Source: Zobellella endophytica
Lineage (GTDB): Bacteria; Pseudomonadota; Gammaproteobacteria; Enterobacterales; Aeromonadaceae
Reading direction: 5' to 3'
DNA length: 64,000 nucleotides
NCBI RefSeq assembly: GCF_003012775.1
Contig: NZ_PXYG01000008.1
Span: 124,001 to 188,000, forward strand
Under the pieces are notes generated by a model. It was given only the letters and a program-made list of their open reading frames with translations. It searched no databases and had not been told where the DNA came from. Position 1 is the first letter of the stretch. Every line of letters starts with the position of its first letter. Positions 7,839-16,718 of this stretch are shown here, piece by piece. The position numbers and the translations under genes were made by a program.

Positions 7839-9569
7839 CTATTGAATGTTCTGCTTACGCCAGTTATCAACCGCAATTGATAAACGCTTATCTTTAACTG
7901 GTTTTTGCCATTCATCCCAAAAATCAACCGTGCCACTGTTTGGCTTATTCTGAGGCTCATCAATTCTGATCCTGCTTGGTAATAGACTAGCATCGCCAAC
8001 AACAAGTGCTTCACCAGTATCGAGTGTCGGCAAAATGTCGCTAAACCCGCCAAGACTATCTGGAAGTAGACGTTTGATAACCCCCTGATCCTCGGCGTTG
8101 GTTAACCTCATGGATACAAAATTGCTGCACTGGCTAAGCATCGTCTTATTTACTTCGGACGGGCGTTGACTTATCACCACCAAGCTGACGCCGTATTTAC
8201 GGCCCTCCTTCGCGATGCGCTCGAAAATATCAAGCGAGATGTCGTCGGCAGAATCAGCCATGTTGCGCTGTGGCATGTAAAGGTGCGCCTCATCACACAG
8301 CAACGCAATAGGATGACGTAGCTGCGATGGCGTCCATTGTTGGATAGAGAACGTAACCCTTGCTACCAGAGATACAATCAGGGGGAGAACGTCCGAAGGA
8401 ACTTCCGAAAAGTTAATGATTTTAATCCCGGCCTTGCCATTCTCACCTGTGCTCCCGAGCACCGCAGTAGTGAATTTTTCTAGCCAAGTGAAATCGAGCA
8501 GGCCGCCACCGCCATTGAACATAAAACCAAGACGCCTATCGGAGATTTTGTTCTCAAGACGGGAAATCATGCGGGCGAGTTTTCCGAAGAAATCACCTTG
8601 TTTCTCTCTGCCACCAGCTCCAGGAACCATTTCAACGTTGATCTCATTCAGCCGCTCCATAAGGACATCTAAATCAAACGGAACTGGGCTATCTACGGTG
8701 AAATGCTTCAACACTTCTTGCTGACCATTTTCCTCTAAGTACTTTTGCTTCGCTCGGTTTATTTCGCGCGCCATAATCATGGCCTGATTGGGAGCATTTT
8801 GGTCACTACGATCGACGAACATAGACACGAGTGCTTCATAAGAAAGCAGCCAGTAAGGAAGGTAAATCACATCATCATCAATGGTACGTTTGGCTTCAAC
8901 GTCTGCAGGACCGGCAACCTTGAAGTGCTGAATGCCTTCTCCCACCAAAGGAGCATATTCGCCATGGAGGTCAAAGACGACAGCGTTAGCGGTCGCGAGT
9001 CCCGCCATCTGCTCGATAATTTTGGCAGTCGTCCACGATTTACCAGAACCGGTACTGCCACCAATAAAGGCGTGACGTTGGAAAAATTTGTTGCCGTTTA
9101 GGTAGGCAACAGCATGTTCATCCAGCGTGTATTTACCGAGAGTCAGAGCATTCCCGTCGGCTGATACACTTGAAAGGGTACGCATGAAACCCGTGAGGTT
9201 ATCACCTTCGAGCGAGAAGCAGTTCGCGTCAATTTCGGGAACACTTTCTAGGGTACGACGGAATACGTTTTCCTTTTCGCCGTCACGATCCAGCATGGTG
9301 CCAATCAGGGAGATACGGCACAGATTTAACTCTGGCGCGTGGTCATTGATACCGTCATTGATAATGTCTTCGATGCCACGCTTCCGGGTCACCTGCGTAA
9401 TGAGGCCAATGAGGTGTTGCCCGGGTTTGCTGCTTTGTAACACAGCGAGATGGTTAACCTGCAACCTTTTGAGCTGGTCGATGTTCTCCACCTCTACGAT
9501 CACATTTGTAGTATCGACTGAGGCAACCTTTCCAAGCGCTTCTTCATCCTCAAATGCAAAAATCGGCAT
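7839..9569 (-). CDS. herA: HerA-type ATPase of a SIR2-HerA defence system
   Basis: 576-residue FtsK/HerA-superfamily motor ATPase. N-terminal HAS-barrel-like region (1-130), Walker A GSTGSGKS (171-178), a DLHGEY segment (200-205), Walker B ALLCDEAHLYM (422-432), sensor VVISQRPSEV (464-473) and a C-terminal CSNFVSMRLTN (481-491) typical of HerA. The gene starts 9 bases after the SIR2 gene with Shine-Dalgarno AGGAAGA, so the two form one operon. In characterised SIR2-HerA (Nezha) systems the HerA hexamer assembles with SIR2 and controls its NADase activity during phage infection; that role is inferred here from gene pairing and motifs. Confidence 0.9.
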   Translation of the reverse strand: MPIFAFEDEEALGKVASVDTTNVIVEVENIDQLKRLQVNHLAVLQSSKPGQHLIGLITQVTRKRGIEDIINDGINDHAPELNLCRISLIGTMLDRDGEKENVFRRTLESVPEIDANCFSLEGDNLTGFMRTLSSVSADGNALTLGKYTLDEHAVAYLNGNKFFQRHAFIGGSTGSGKSWTTAKIIEQMAGLATANAVVFDLHGEYAPLVGEGIQHFKVAGPADVEAKRTIDDDVIYLPYWLLSYEALVSMFVDRSDQNAPNQAMIMAREINRAKQKYLEENGQQEVLKHFTVDSPVPFDLDVLMERLNEINVEMVPGAGGREKQGDFFGKLARMISRLENKISDRRLGFMFNGGGGLLDFTWLEKFTTAVLGSTGENGKAGIKIINFSEVPSDVLPLIVSLVARVTFSIQQWTPSQLRHPIALLCDEAHLYMPQRNMADSADDISLDIFERIAKEGRKYGVSLVVISQRPSEVNKTMLSQCSNFVSMRLTNAEDQGVIKRLLPDSLGGFSDILPTLDTGEALVVGDASLLPSRIRIDEPQNKPNSGTVDFWDEWQKPVKDKRLSIAVDNWRKQNIQ

Positions 9570-9578
9570 CTCTTCTTC

Positions 9579-10592
9579 CTATATGATTAGTGACAGGTAG
9601 CCTTCAAGGCTCCAGATATTCATTTCTACCTTAATCGGAGCCTTATCCAGAGAGGAATAGACGATAGATTGGTCGTCTGTTTCACCCCGCTCGATTGCTA
9701 GGTAGTTCTGTGCTTTACCATCAAGAATAAGCTTTTTTGCTGAGTCAGAAAGCGCATAAGTAATAATGGTTACAGGTGTCTTCTGTCTAAGGCACTTCAC
9801 CATCAGCTTAGGTTGAATATGTTCGTCATTAAAACCGTAGCCAATGCAAAGGTACGAACCAGCTTCATTGATAGCTAGATCAGCGTTATTGATAATGGAA
9901 CGGAACGGCTCCAGATGTGTTTTTTGGTATTTTTGGGTGCCAGGGGTCACGATTTGCGGTTGGTAGTTATTTGGTATCCCTTGGATATTTGAGAGGGCCA
10001 CAGTATCTTCCAGCGGGGTCTGAAACCAATCTAGAGATCCATGGACCTTCCAGATATTAACCCTGCGAGCAGAGGTGATTTCTGTAGGGGCCGCGAGTTG
10101 GCGGAAGAAGCCGTGCGTAAACCCGGTGTAATGATGAATGCGCCTCTGATCGCAGGCATACTCCGCTAGGCGATCATAATTTGTAGTGATAATATTTATC
10201 CTTTTGAGGCTGCTTCTGAACATATGCTCAAGAAGGCGACTCAATGGAAACATCGCATTATCCTGAAGACTCTTCTGAAAGATTTCTATGTCTTCAGAGT
10301 TAATTAGCGTCCAGGTGGCTTTAACGATTCTGGACGTTAGTTCTTCAGAAGCTGCTACCTGGTGTAGTGCAGACTCTAGGTCTACGCCGTCGCCCAAAAC
10401 CTGGCAGAACTTTTCCCAGACTTCCAGCTCAGGAGCTGAGAGATCGAAAACGTCAGTTTGCGCTACGAGGTGCTTTGCAAGCGCCCCCATCCCTGACATG
10501 CCGTGCGCAGCCGAGGCCCCGCTGCCCATAATTATGACAGGCGCCTTTCCATAGAATTCCTGCGCTTGTTTTTGGTAGTTCAAATCAGGCAT
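9579..10592 (-). CDS. SIR2-family NADase of a SIR2-HerA defence system
   Basis: 337 residues with SIR2_2-type motifs: NAD-binding IIMGSGASAAHGM (20-32), TTNYDRLAE (136-144), KVHGSLDW (182-189) with the presumed catalytic H184, and GYGFNDEHI (251-259). Such proteins hydrolyse NAD+ when activated, aborting phage growth. First gene of the two-gene operon, 9 bases ahead of herA. AT-richer than chromosomal neighbours, in line with transfer. No attC core is evident upstream of its start, so the 5' boundary of this cassette is not resolved. Confidence 0.9.
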   Translation of the reverse strand: MPDLNYQKQAQEFYGKAPVIIMGSGASAAHGMSGMGALAKHLVAQTDVFDLSAPELEVWEKFCQVLGDGVDLESALHQVAASEELTSRIVKATWTLINSEDIEIFQKSLQDNAMFPLSRLLEHMFRSSLKRINIITTNYDRLAEYACDQRRIHHYTGFTHGFFRQLAAPTEITSARRVNIWKVHGSLDWFQTPLEDTVALSNIQGIPNNYQPQIVTPGTQKYQKTHLEPFRSIINNADLAINEAGSYLCIGYGFNDEHIQPKLMVKCLRQKTPVTIITYALSDSAKKLILDGKAQNYLAIERGETDDQSIVYSSLDKAPIKVEMNIWSLEGYLSLII

Positions 10593-11082
10593 ATCATTCT
10601 CGCTATTAGTGTCCCTGCATCCTTCAGTTACCTGTAAGGCTTTCGACAGCGCTTACTCGCCATAACAATTGTATATTGACCTGTCTCGATTTCACTCATC
10701 GGTCCAGTTTTTCCAAATAATCCTAATATGTTGATATTAAAGTAGAAGCATAGGTTGTTTATATCCAGTCTGCTGCAAGAATCGGGACGGCTCAATAACT
10801 CCATCATCAGGCGCATTTACGTGTAAGGCTAAATTATAAGCTTATGATCTCAAATGGGTTTTATAAATCGTGATGGAGAAAACGAGACATCCGATGAGTG
10901 TAATCGAGACGGGTACAGTATTTTCTGCCATTAACACTGTATAAGTTGTTAAAAATTTCCATGCTACCGCCCGTCGCTGCTCCTGGCATAAGCGCATCCC
11001 TGCTTCCCCGTTTGGCTCTTATTGTTAACCGCCCGTGCTGCAAAAGGCAATGCAAAATAGTCCCTTTGCCTTGGGTGGTGGC
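10593..11082. other. Non-coding stretch upstream of SIR2, no integrase
   Basis: About 490 bases without a convincing gene. For an array read leftward, attI and a divergent intI would be expected here. I see no tyrosine recombinase motifs in any frame and no clear GTTRRRY core; GTTAACC at 11024-11030 fails the consensus. Small frames at 10628-10816 and 10861-11055 lack Shine-Dalgarno sites and family resemblance. The promoter of SIR2-herA must lie in the AT-rich part near 10593-10860. Confidence 0.5.
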
Positions 11083-11229
11083 GGTGAAGGCTGCAGTCGC
11101 TGATCACTTGAACCAAATCATCCACGGGAACAAGCTGCTCGTTGAAGTGAACATGAAAGCCAAGTGGTGATTATGATGGAAAACGGCCATGCCAGACAGC
11201 ACCTGTTGCCGGCGGCTATCCGGCGCGGG
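11083..11229 (+). repeat. Dispersed repeat, copy A (gene-less PGPGW flank)
   Basis: 11101-11229 matches 21276-21403 at roughly 94% with one gap. Its left end (11083-11104) matches 20857-20878 at 21 of 22 bases. In copy B those two matches flank the PGPGW-type gene; here they are fused at the shared hexamer GCTGAT. Copy A therefore looks like the same locus after loss of the gene by a deletion between two GCTGAT hexamers. Confidence 0.85.
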
Positions 11230-11232
11230 CGG

Positions 11233-11293
11233 CCAGTCCGAAGGTTCGCGCCAGGCGCGAAGGAAGGCGGGCCGCCTGCGCTCCACCGGCAAG
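11233..11293 (+). repeat. Short dispersed repeat R2, copy A
   Basis: About 60 bp closely resembling 43144-43204 (same strand) and the inverted 27083-27150. The common core reads GGCGGGCCGCCTGCGCTCC. Probably a small non-coding repeat rather than gene sequence. Confidence 0.65.
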
Positions 11294-11480
11294 ATCAGCG
11301 CCCAGCCGATGCGGGAAACAGCTTCTTCGGTATCCACCACAGAAAGGCGGCCATGGCCAGCAGCTCGATCGGATACTGGAGTTCGGCGGCGTTTCCCTGC
11401 CGGCTAACGTGGCGGGGGGAGCAGGGAGTAACGGCCGAAGGCCAGGGTCTGGCCCTGGCCTTCGGGATGAACCTCGGATC
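11294..11480 (-). pseudogene. 3' remnant of an SBF/ACR3-like permease gene
   Basis: The minus strand encodes IELLAMAAFLWWIPKKLFPA followed by SAGR and a stop, nearly the same as the C-terminus of the intact permease at 27272-28249. Further upstream, in another frame, EGQGQTLAFG matches the AQGRTLAFS segment of that protein, with the sequence between them missing or scrambled. It is a decayed C-terminal fragment, about 60 codons. A 13-bp perfect inverted repeat (11435-11465) inside it may serve as terminator for the catabolic operon, but has no T tract. Confidence 0.8.
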
Positions 11481-11513
11481 GGGTCGCAACGAATACCGTT
11501 TAACGGCTCGGCT

Positions 11514-12563
11514 TCAGAGCGCCGCCGTCACGGCCGCCGCCAGCTGGGTGGTGCTGAGGTCGCCGCCCATGTCCGGGGTGCCGGCACCGGTGGCGGTCAC
11601 CTTTTCAATGGCGGCCATCAGGGCCTCGGCGGCGGCAATCTCACCCAGGTGCCGCAGCATCAGGGCGCCGGCCCACAGCGTCGCCAGCGGGTTGGCCAGC
11701 CCCAGGCCCATGATGTCGGGCGCCGAGCCGTGCACCGGTTCGAACATGCCGGGCACGCCGCCGGCCGGGTTGATGTTGGCCGAGGCGGCAAAGCCCAGCC
11801 CGCCCTGGATGGCGGCACCGATATCGGTGAGGATGTCGCCGAACAGGTTGGACGCAACCACCACGTCCAGCGTTTCGGGGTGGGTGATCATGCGCGCGGC
11901 GATGGCATCGACGTGGTAGCGGGTCACCGCCACGTCCGGGTAGTCCGCGGCAACGCGGTCGGTCATCTCGTCCCAGAACACCATGCTGTGGCGCTGGGCG
12001 TTGGACTTGGTCACCGAGGCCAGCTTTCCGCCACGCAGCCGGGCCTGCTCGAATCCGTGGCGCAGCACGCGTTCAACGCCGGCGCGGGTAAAAATAGCGG
12101 TTTCCACCGCCACCTCCAGCTCGCCGCCCCGGTGCACCCGTCCGCCGGCCCCGGCATATTCGCCTTCGGTGTTCTCGCGAATGCAGAGGATGTCGAACGG
12201 CCTGTCGGTACGCAGCGGGCCCTTCACGCCGGCCAGCAGCCGGTGCGGGCGGGCGTTAACCGAAAGGTCCAGCCCCTGGCGAATGGCCAGCAGCAGTTCG
12301 CGCAGCGAAACATGGTCCGGCACCGTCGCCGGCAGCCCCACGGCCCCGAGGTAGATGGCATCGAAGGCGCGCAACTGCTCCACGCCGTCGGCCGGCATCA
12401 TGGTGCCGTGCTTGAGGTAGTAGTCGCAGGACCAGGGCAGCCAGTCGCCCTCGAGCGAAAAGCCCTGTCGCTCGGCAACGGTCTGCAGCACCGGCCAGGC
12501 GGCTTCCATCACTTCTGAGCCAATGCCATCCCCCGGCAGCAGCGCGATACGGTAGTTTTTCAT
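11514..12563 (-). CDS. ttuC: Tartrate dehydrogenase/D-malate dehydrogenase (decarboxylating)
   Basis: 349-residue NAD-dependent beta-hydroxyacid oxidative decarboxylase of the isopropylmalate/isocitrate dehydrogenase superfamily. Seen: N-terminal LLPGDGIGSEV, the substrate loop IRENTEGEYAG that separates TtuC/DmlA from LeuB, and the metal/NAD region NLFGDILTDIGA with EPVHGSAPDI. In this family D-malate goes to pyruvate and CO2, and tartrate to oxaloglycolate or glycerate. Last gene of the catabolic operon, 129 bases after tctA. The true substrate here could be any 2- or 3-hydroxydiacid produced from the sugar acid. Confidence 0.85.
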   Translation of the reverse strand: MKNYRIALLPGDGIGSEVMEAAWPVLQTVAERQGFSLEGDWLPWSCDYYLKHGTMMPADGVEQLRAFDAIYLGAVGLPATVPDHVSLRELLLAIRQGLDLSVNARPHRLLAGVKGPLRTDRPFDILCIRENTEGEYAGAGGRVHRGGELEVAVETAIFTRAGVERVLRHGFEQARLRGGKLASVTKSNAQRHSMVFWDEMTDRVAADYPDVAVTRYHVDAIAARMITHPETLDVVVASNLFGDILTDIGAAIQGGLGFAASANINPAGGVPGMFEPVHGSAPDIMGLGLANPLATLWAGALMLRHLGEIAAAEALMAAIEKVTATGAGTPDMGGDLSTTQLAAAVTAAL

Positions 12564-12692
12564 GGTGTCTTCCTGTGGTTTGCAAGGTCAGCGTCAACCC
12601 GGGCGCTGGCGCCGGGGCCGACTCGACAAGTGTGTTCAATAGGGCAGGGAGGCGTGCCGGTCACGGCCAAATGACCGGCCGGCACGCCCGCA

Positions 12693-14219
12693 TCAGGGCA
12701 CGTTTTCGCCCGGCGCCTGGCTGTCCGGCAGCCGCTTCTGGCGCGCCAGGCGGTACTGGCGGTAGATCGGCAGCGCGATCGAGACCACCGACAACAGGAT
12801 GAAGCAGAGGCTGATCGGGCGGGTGAAAAACACCGACCAGTCGCCCTCGTGCATGGTCATGCCGCGGCGGAAGTTCGACTCCACCATATAACCGAGGATC
12901 ATCCCCAGCACCACCGGCGCCGAGCTGAAGCCGTAGCGGTTGAGGAAGTAGCCGAAAACGCCGAAGAACAGCAGTACCCAGGCCGAGCTCAGGGTGCCGC
13001 TGATGCCGTAGGAACCGAGGATGCACATCACCAGGATGAACGGCAGCAGGTAGGAGCGGGGTATCTGCAGCACCCGTACAAACAGTTTGATGCCGATCGA
13101 CTGGAAGCAGAACATAAAGAGGTTGGCGATCAGGAAGGCGATGATGATGCCGTAGGCGATGTTGGCCTGATCCTCGAACAGCATCGGGCCCGGCTGCAGG
13201 CCGTGAATGAGCAGGCCACCCATCAGGATCGCGGCCGAGGCGTCGCCGGGGATGCCCAGTGTCATCATCGGGATCAGGGCGCCGCCGGTCATGCCGTTGT
13301 TGGCGGATTCGCAGGAGACGATCCCCTCGTTATGGCCGCTGCGGAACTTTTCCGGCGTTTTCGAGATCCGCTTGGCCTGGTCGTAGGCCAGGAAGGAGGC
13401 GATGCTGCCGCCGGCTCCCGGTATGGCGCCGACCAGCGCGCCGATCAGCGAGCTGCTGGACCAGATCTTCCACAGGCCGAAGGTCTCGCGGATGCGCGGA
13501 TAGGCATTGTTGACGCGCACCCTGGCCTCGACCTTGCTCTGTGGCGACAGGGTGGTGACATCGCTGATGATCTGCGACAGCGCGAACAGGCCGATCAGCG
13601 CCGGCATGAAGTCGACGCCGCCGATCAGCTCGGGAATGCCGGCGGTCAGGCGCACCACGCCGGTCAGCGAGTCGATGCCGATCAACGAGATCAGCACGCC
13701 GATCAGGCCGGCGACAATGCCCTTGATGATCGACTTGTCCGACACCGAGGCGATGATCGTCAGCCCGAACAGGCCGAGGGCGAAATACTCGATGGCACTG
13801 AACTTGAGCGCCACATCGGCGATCAGCGGCGACATGAAGGCAAAGATAACGACGCTGATCATTCCGCCGATCATCGAGGCCGTAATGCACAGCCCCAGTG
13901 CCCGGCCGGGTTCGCCGTTGCGCGCCATCGGAAAGGCATCGAGGGTGGTCGCCACCGACGACGGCGTGCCGGGAATATTCAGTAGCGCGGCCGGAATGGA
14001 GCCACCGGAGATGGCGCCGCAGTAAACCCCCAGCAGCATGCCCATGCCGGTGACCGGGTCCATGCCGAAGGTCAGTGGCAGCAGCAGCGCAATGCCCATG
14101 GTCGCGGTCAGGCCGGGCAGGGCGCCGAACACCAGGCCCAGTATGGTGCCGAAGGCAATGGCCAGGTAAATGTTGATATTGAGAAACAGACTCGCAGCGT
14201 CGGCGAAATTGGCAAGCAT
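12693..14219 (-). CDS. tctA: Tripartite tricarboxylate transporter large permease (TctA)
   Basis: 508-residue inner-membrane protein with about a dozen hydrophobic helices. Family signatures: GALPGLTATMGIALLLPLTF (32-51), AALLNIPGTPSSVATTLDAF (77-96) and the repeated half AIPGAGGSIASFLAYDQAKR. It is the channel of a TTT secondary transporter working with TctB and the periplasmic TctC encoded upstream. The start lies 14 bases after tctB. The sugar-acid genes around it suggest an aldaric or related acid as cargo. Confidence 0.93.
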   Translation of the reverse strand: MLANFADAASLFLNINIYLAIAFGTILGLVFGALPGLTATMGIALLLPLTFGMDPVTGMGMLLGVYCGAISGGSIPAALLNIPGTPSSVATTLDAFPMARNGEPGRALGLCITASMIGGMISVVIFAFMSPLIADVALKFSAIEYFALGLFGLTIIASVSDKSIIKGIVAGLIGVLISLIGIDSLTGVVRLTAGIPELIGGVDFMPALIGLFALSQIISDVTTLSPQSKVEARVRVNNAYPRIRETFGLWKIWSSSSLIGALVGAIPGAGGSIASFLAYDQAKRISKTPEKFRSGHNEGIVSCESANNGMTGGALIPMMTLGIPGDASAAILMGGLLIHGLQPGPMLFEDQANIAYGIIIAFLIANLFMFCFQSIGIKLFVRVLQIPRSYLLPFILVMCILGSYGISGTLSSAWVLLFFGVFGYFLNRYGFSSAPVVLGMILGYMVESNFRRGMTMHEGDWSVFFTRPISLCFILLSVVSIALPIYRQYRLARQKRLPDSQAPGENVP

Positions 14220-14233
14220 ACAGGCTCTCCTGC

Positions 14234-14710
14234 TCAGGGCATCGACAGTTCAAACAGAACCGAGAACACCAGATAGATGAAGCTGGTCGCCACGGCCGAA
14301 AAGACGGCCGAGGCGATGAATGACCGGGTCGTCGGCCGGGCTTTCTTGAGCAGAAGGTCGACTATCTGCCGGAAGGCGAACAGGAAAAACAGGGTGCTGA
14401 TGAAGAATCCGGCGAAGGACAGCAACAGCAGGTAGACGACGATGGAGCCGAGGGTCACCAGCAGGGTAACCACTTCCTGTCGCGTCATGCGCCCCGTTTC
14501 GCCGGCCTCTGGTTTGAAGAAGGTTTCGGTCACCAGCAGGTAGCCGACCAGCAGCATGATGATGACGCTGATCCAGAACGGCAGGAAACCGGCACCGGGA
14601 TCGCCGGCCACTCCCATCGCCGACGGAATTTCATGAGCCATGCTCAGGAAAAATCCCGCCCCGAGGATCAGCAGTAAGTAAAAAATTTGTCGTTCGTTTA
14701 TCCGGAACAT
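14234..14710 (-). CDS. tctB: Tripartite tricarboxylate transporter small permease (TctB)
   Basis: 158 residues with four hydrophobic helices, the usual size and topology of TctB. The ATG at 14708-14710 (MFRINERQIFYLLLILGAG) was chosen over one 57 bases upstream because it has AGG nearby and puts a membrane helix at the N-terminus. Lies between tctC and tctA with short gaps. Confidence 0.88.
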   Translation of the reverse strand: MFRINERQIFYLLLILGAGFFLSMAHEIPSAMGVAGDPGAGFLPFWISVIIMLLVGYLLVTETFFKPEAGETGRMTRQEVVTLLVTLGSIVVYLLLLSFAGFFISTLFFLFAFRQIVDLLLKKARPTTRSFIASAVFSAVATSFIYLVFSVLFELSMP

Positions 14711-14770
14711 AGCGATACCTGTATGGCTGACTGGGTGGCCGGCCCCGGTTCGCCGGGGCCGGCACACTCG

Positions 14771-15721
14771 TTATTGCTTGAGTTTCTGGGCGGTTTCGAT
14801 GAAGGACTCGGCCAACAGGCTCATGCGCTGGTCGAGCGCCTCGCCCGGTGCCACGTAATCCACCACGCCGCCCTGCGACTTGATCAGCTGCTGGAACTCG
14901 GGGTCCCGGGTCGCCTCGCCCAGTGCCTTGGCCCAGGCCTGCTTGACCTCGTCGTCGACGCCGGCCGGTGCCGCGACGCCGCGCCAGTTGGTCAGCGAGA
15001 GGTCATGCCCCGACTCCTTCAGCGTTGGCACATCCGGATAATCTTCCAGGCGCTGTTCACCCAGGCTCACCAGCGGCCGCAGCTTGCCCGATTCGAGGCC
15101 CGAGGCCAGGTCCACGAGGTTGAGCATCAGGGCATCGATATGGCCCCCCATGGCGGCAAGTACCGCGTTGCCGGAGCCGTCGTGGGGTATCTGCTTGGCT
15201 TCATAGCCGGCGATATCGGCAAGTAGCGCACTGACCACATGGGTGGAGCCGCCGAAGCCGGAGAAACCGAACTTGACCTTGCCGGGGTTCGCCTTCATGT
15301 CTGCCACCAGCTCGTCCCAGCTTTGCCAGGGGCCGTCGGCGCGCACCGCCACCAGGTAGTCCTCGGTCAGCACATTGCCCAGGTAGGAGAAGTCGGTGGA
15401 TTTATAGGTCGCGTTGCCCATGCCTTCGGTGGCGAAGATCACGTTGTTGGGAATGGTCACCGTGTATCCGTCCGGCCTGGCATTGGCGACCTTGGTGAAG
15501 CCGAGGATACCGCCACCGCCGGGCAGGTTCGAGACCACGATGGTCTGGCCGAGGGACTTCTCCAGCGCCGGCTGCAGCGCACGCGCCAGCACATCGGTGC
15601 CGCCGCCGGCGCTGTAGGGGATCACCATGGTGATCGGCTTGGTCGGATATTCGGCAAACGCCATGCCGGCGCTCAGCAGGCCGGCGAAGAGAACAGAGGT
15701 TTGGGCTAGTTTTTTCATCAT
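14771..15721 (-). CDS. tctC: Periplasmic solute-binding protein of a TTT transporter (TctC/Bug)
   Basis: 316 residues with a Sec signal peptide (1-23, cut after AFA). Bug-family fold: YPTKPITMVIPYSAGGGTDV near the N-terminus, NLPGGGGILG, and a conserved VKFGFSGFGGSTH. It binds carboxylated substrates in the periplasm and delivers them to TctBA. Two adjacent ATGs follow AAGGA; the second (15716-15718) has the better spacing and would shorten the protein by one residue. Confidence 0.92.
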   Translation of the reverse strand: MMKKLAQTSVLFAGLLSAGMAFAEYPTKPITMVIPYSAGGGTDVLARALQPALEKSLGQTIVVSNLPGGGGILGFTKVANARPDGYTVTIPNNVIFATEGMGNATYKSTDFSYLGNVLTEDYLVAVRADGPWQSWDELVADMKANPGKVKFGFSGFGGSTHVVSALLADIAGYEAKQIPHDGSGNAVLAAMGGHIDALMLNLVDLASGLESGKLRPLVSLGEQRLEDYPDVPTLKESGHDLSLTNWRGVAAPAGVDDEVKQAWAKALGEATRDPEFQQLIKSQGGVVDYVAPGEALDQRMSLLAESFIETAQKLKQ

Positions 15722-15861
15722 GGTTCCTTAATCGTTATTGGCCATTTCCTTAGGGTCTTGAAGGGGCGGGCGGCAACGGTATTTTCGTCCGAAGCGTTTC
15801 GCCCCCCATATTGCTCATCTTGCCCGCGCGGGAGCGAAGGCAAGATGGCAGCATCCGGCTT

Positions 15862-16689
15862 TCAGTAAGGTCCCGGATTCGGGCTCGCGGGCGCGGCATC
15901 CCGCAACCCGAATTCCGCCGCGCGCCGGCGTACCGCCTGCATCAGCAGGTTGACGTCCAGCCCCACCGCCACGAAAGTGGCACCGAGGGACAGGAAGCGA
16001 CGGGCCTGTTCCACGTCGCCGGTCAGGGTGCCGGCGGCCTTGCCGCTGGCCACGATCCGCCTGATGGCATCATCGATCGCGGCCTGCACCGCCGGATGCC
16101 CCGGATTGCCCAGGTAGCCCATCGAGGCGGCCAGATCCGCCGGCCCGATGAAGACGCCATCCACCCCCTCGACCGCGCAGATCGCCTCGAGGTTGTCGAG
16201 CGCCCTGACGGTCTCCGCCTGTACCAGCAGGCAGACCTCGTCATTGGCCCGGTGCACGTAGTCGGGGCGGCCGTTCCAGCGCGAGGCCCGGGCCACGGCG
16301 GCGCCCACCCCCCGGATGCCCTGGGGCGGGTAGCGCATCGCCGCCACCATCGCGGCCGCCTGTTCCGGCGTGTCCACCATCGGCACCAGCAGCGTTTTGG
16401 CACCGATATCCAGCAGCTGCTTGATCAGCGCCGGCTCGCCCTGCACCGCCCGTACCACGGCCTGGCCGCCGTAGGGCGCCACCGCCTGCAGCTGGGCCAG
16501 GGTGCTGCGCAAATCGTTGGGCGCGTGCTCACCGTCAATCAGCAGCCACTGGAAGCCCGCGGTCGCGCACATTTCGGCACAGTAGCCGTCGCCCATCGAC
16601 AGCCAGAAACCAATCTGCGGCTGGCCGTCGGCGAGCGCCTGTTTGAAGGGATTGCCCGGCTGTAATCCGGGGGGTTGGAAATCCTGCAT
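15862..16689 (-). CDS. HpcH/HpaI-family aldolase (2-keto-3-deoxy-glucarate aldolase type)
   Basis: 275-residue class II aldolase. Motifs: [12 protein letters not shown] (50-61), [16 protein letters not shown] with the metal-site surroundings, [12 protein letters not shown] (E160 region) and [14 protein letters not shown]. GarL of E. coli, in this family, splits 5-keto-4-deoxyglucarate to pyruvate and tartronate semialdehyde; HpaI splits a homologous heptenedioate. A GarD-type dehydratase in the same operon favours the GarL role. The start codon lies 30 bases after the dehydrogenase gene. Confidence 0.85.
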   Translation of the reverse strand: MQDFQPPGLQPGNPFKQALADGQPQIGFWLSMGDGYCAEMCATAGFQWLLIDGEHAPNDLRSTLAQLQAVAPYGGQAVVRAVQGEPALIKQLLDIGAKTLLVPMVDTPEQAAAMVAAMRYPPQGIRGVGAAVARASRWNGRPDYVHRANDEVCLLVQAETVRALDNLEAICAVEGVDGVFIGPADLAASMGYLGNPGHPAVQAAIDDAIRRIVASGKAAGTLTGDVEQARRFLSLGATFVAVGLDVNLLMQAVRRRAAEFGLRDAAPASPNPGPY

Positions 16690-16718
16690 GGATATAGCTC
16701 CGGTTAGTCCGTTCGGCC

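Noticed and set aside
11024-11030. GTTAACC as possible attI or attC core upstream of SIR2
   Set aside because: Does not fit GTTRRRY and has no partner core or folding arms.
10861-11055. 64-codon minus-strand frame upstream of SIR2
   Set aside because: No family resemblance or ribosome site; start lies in the decayed flank.
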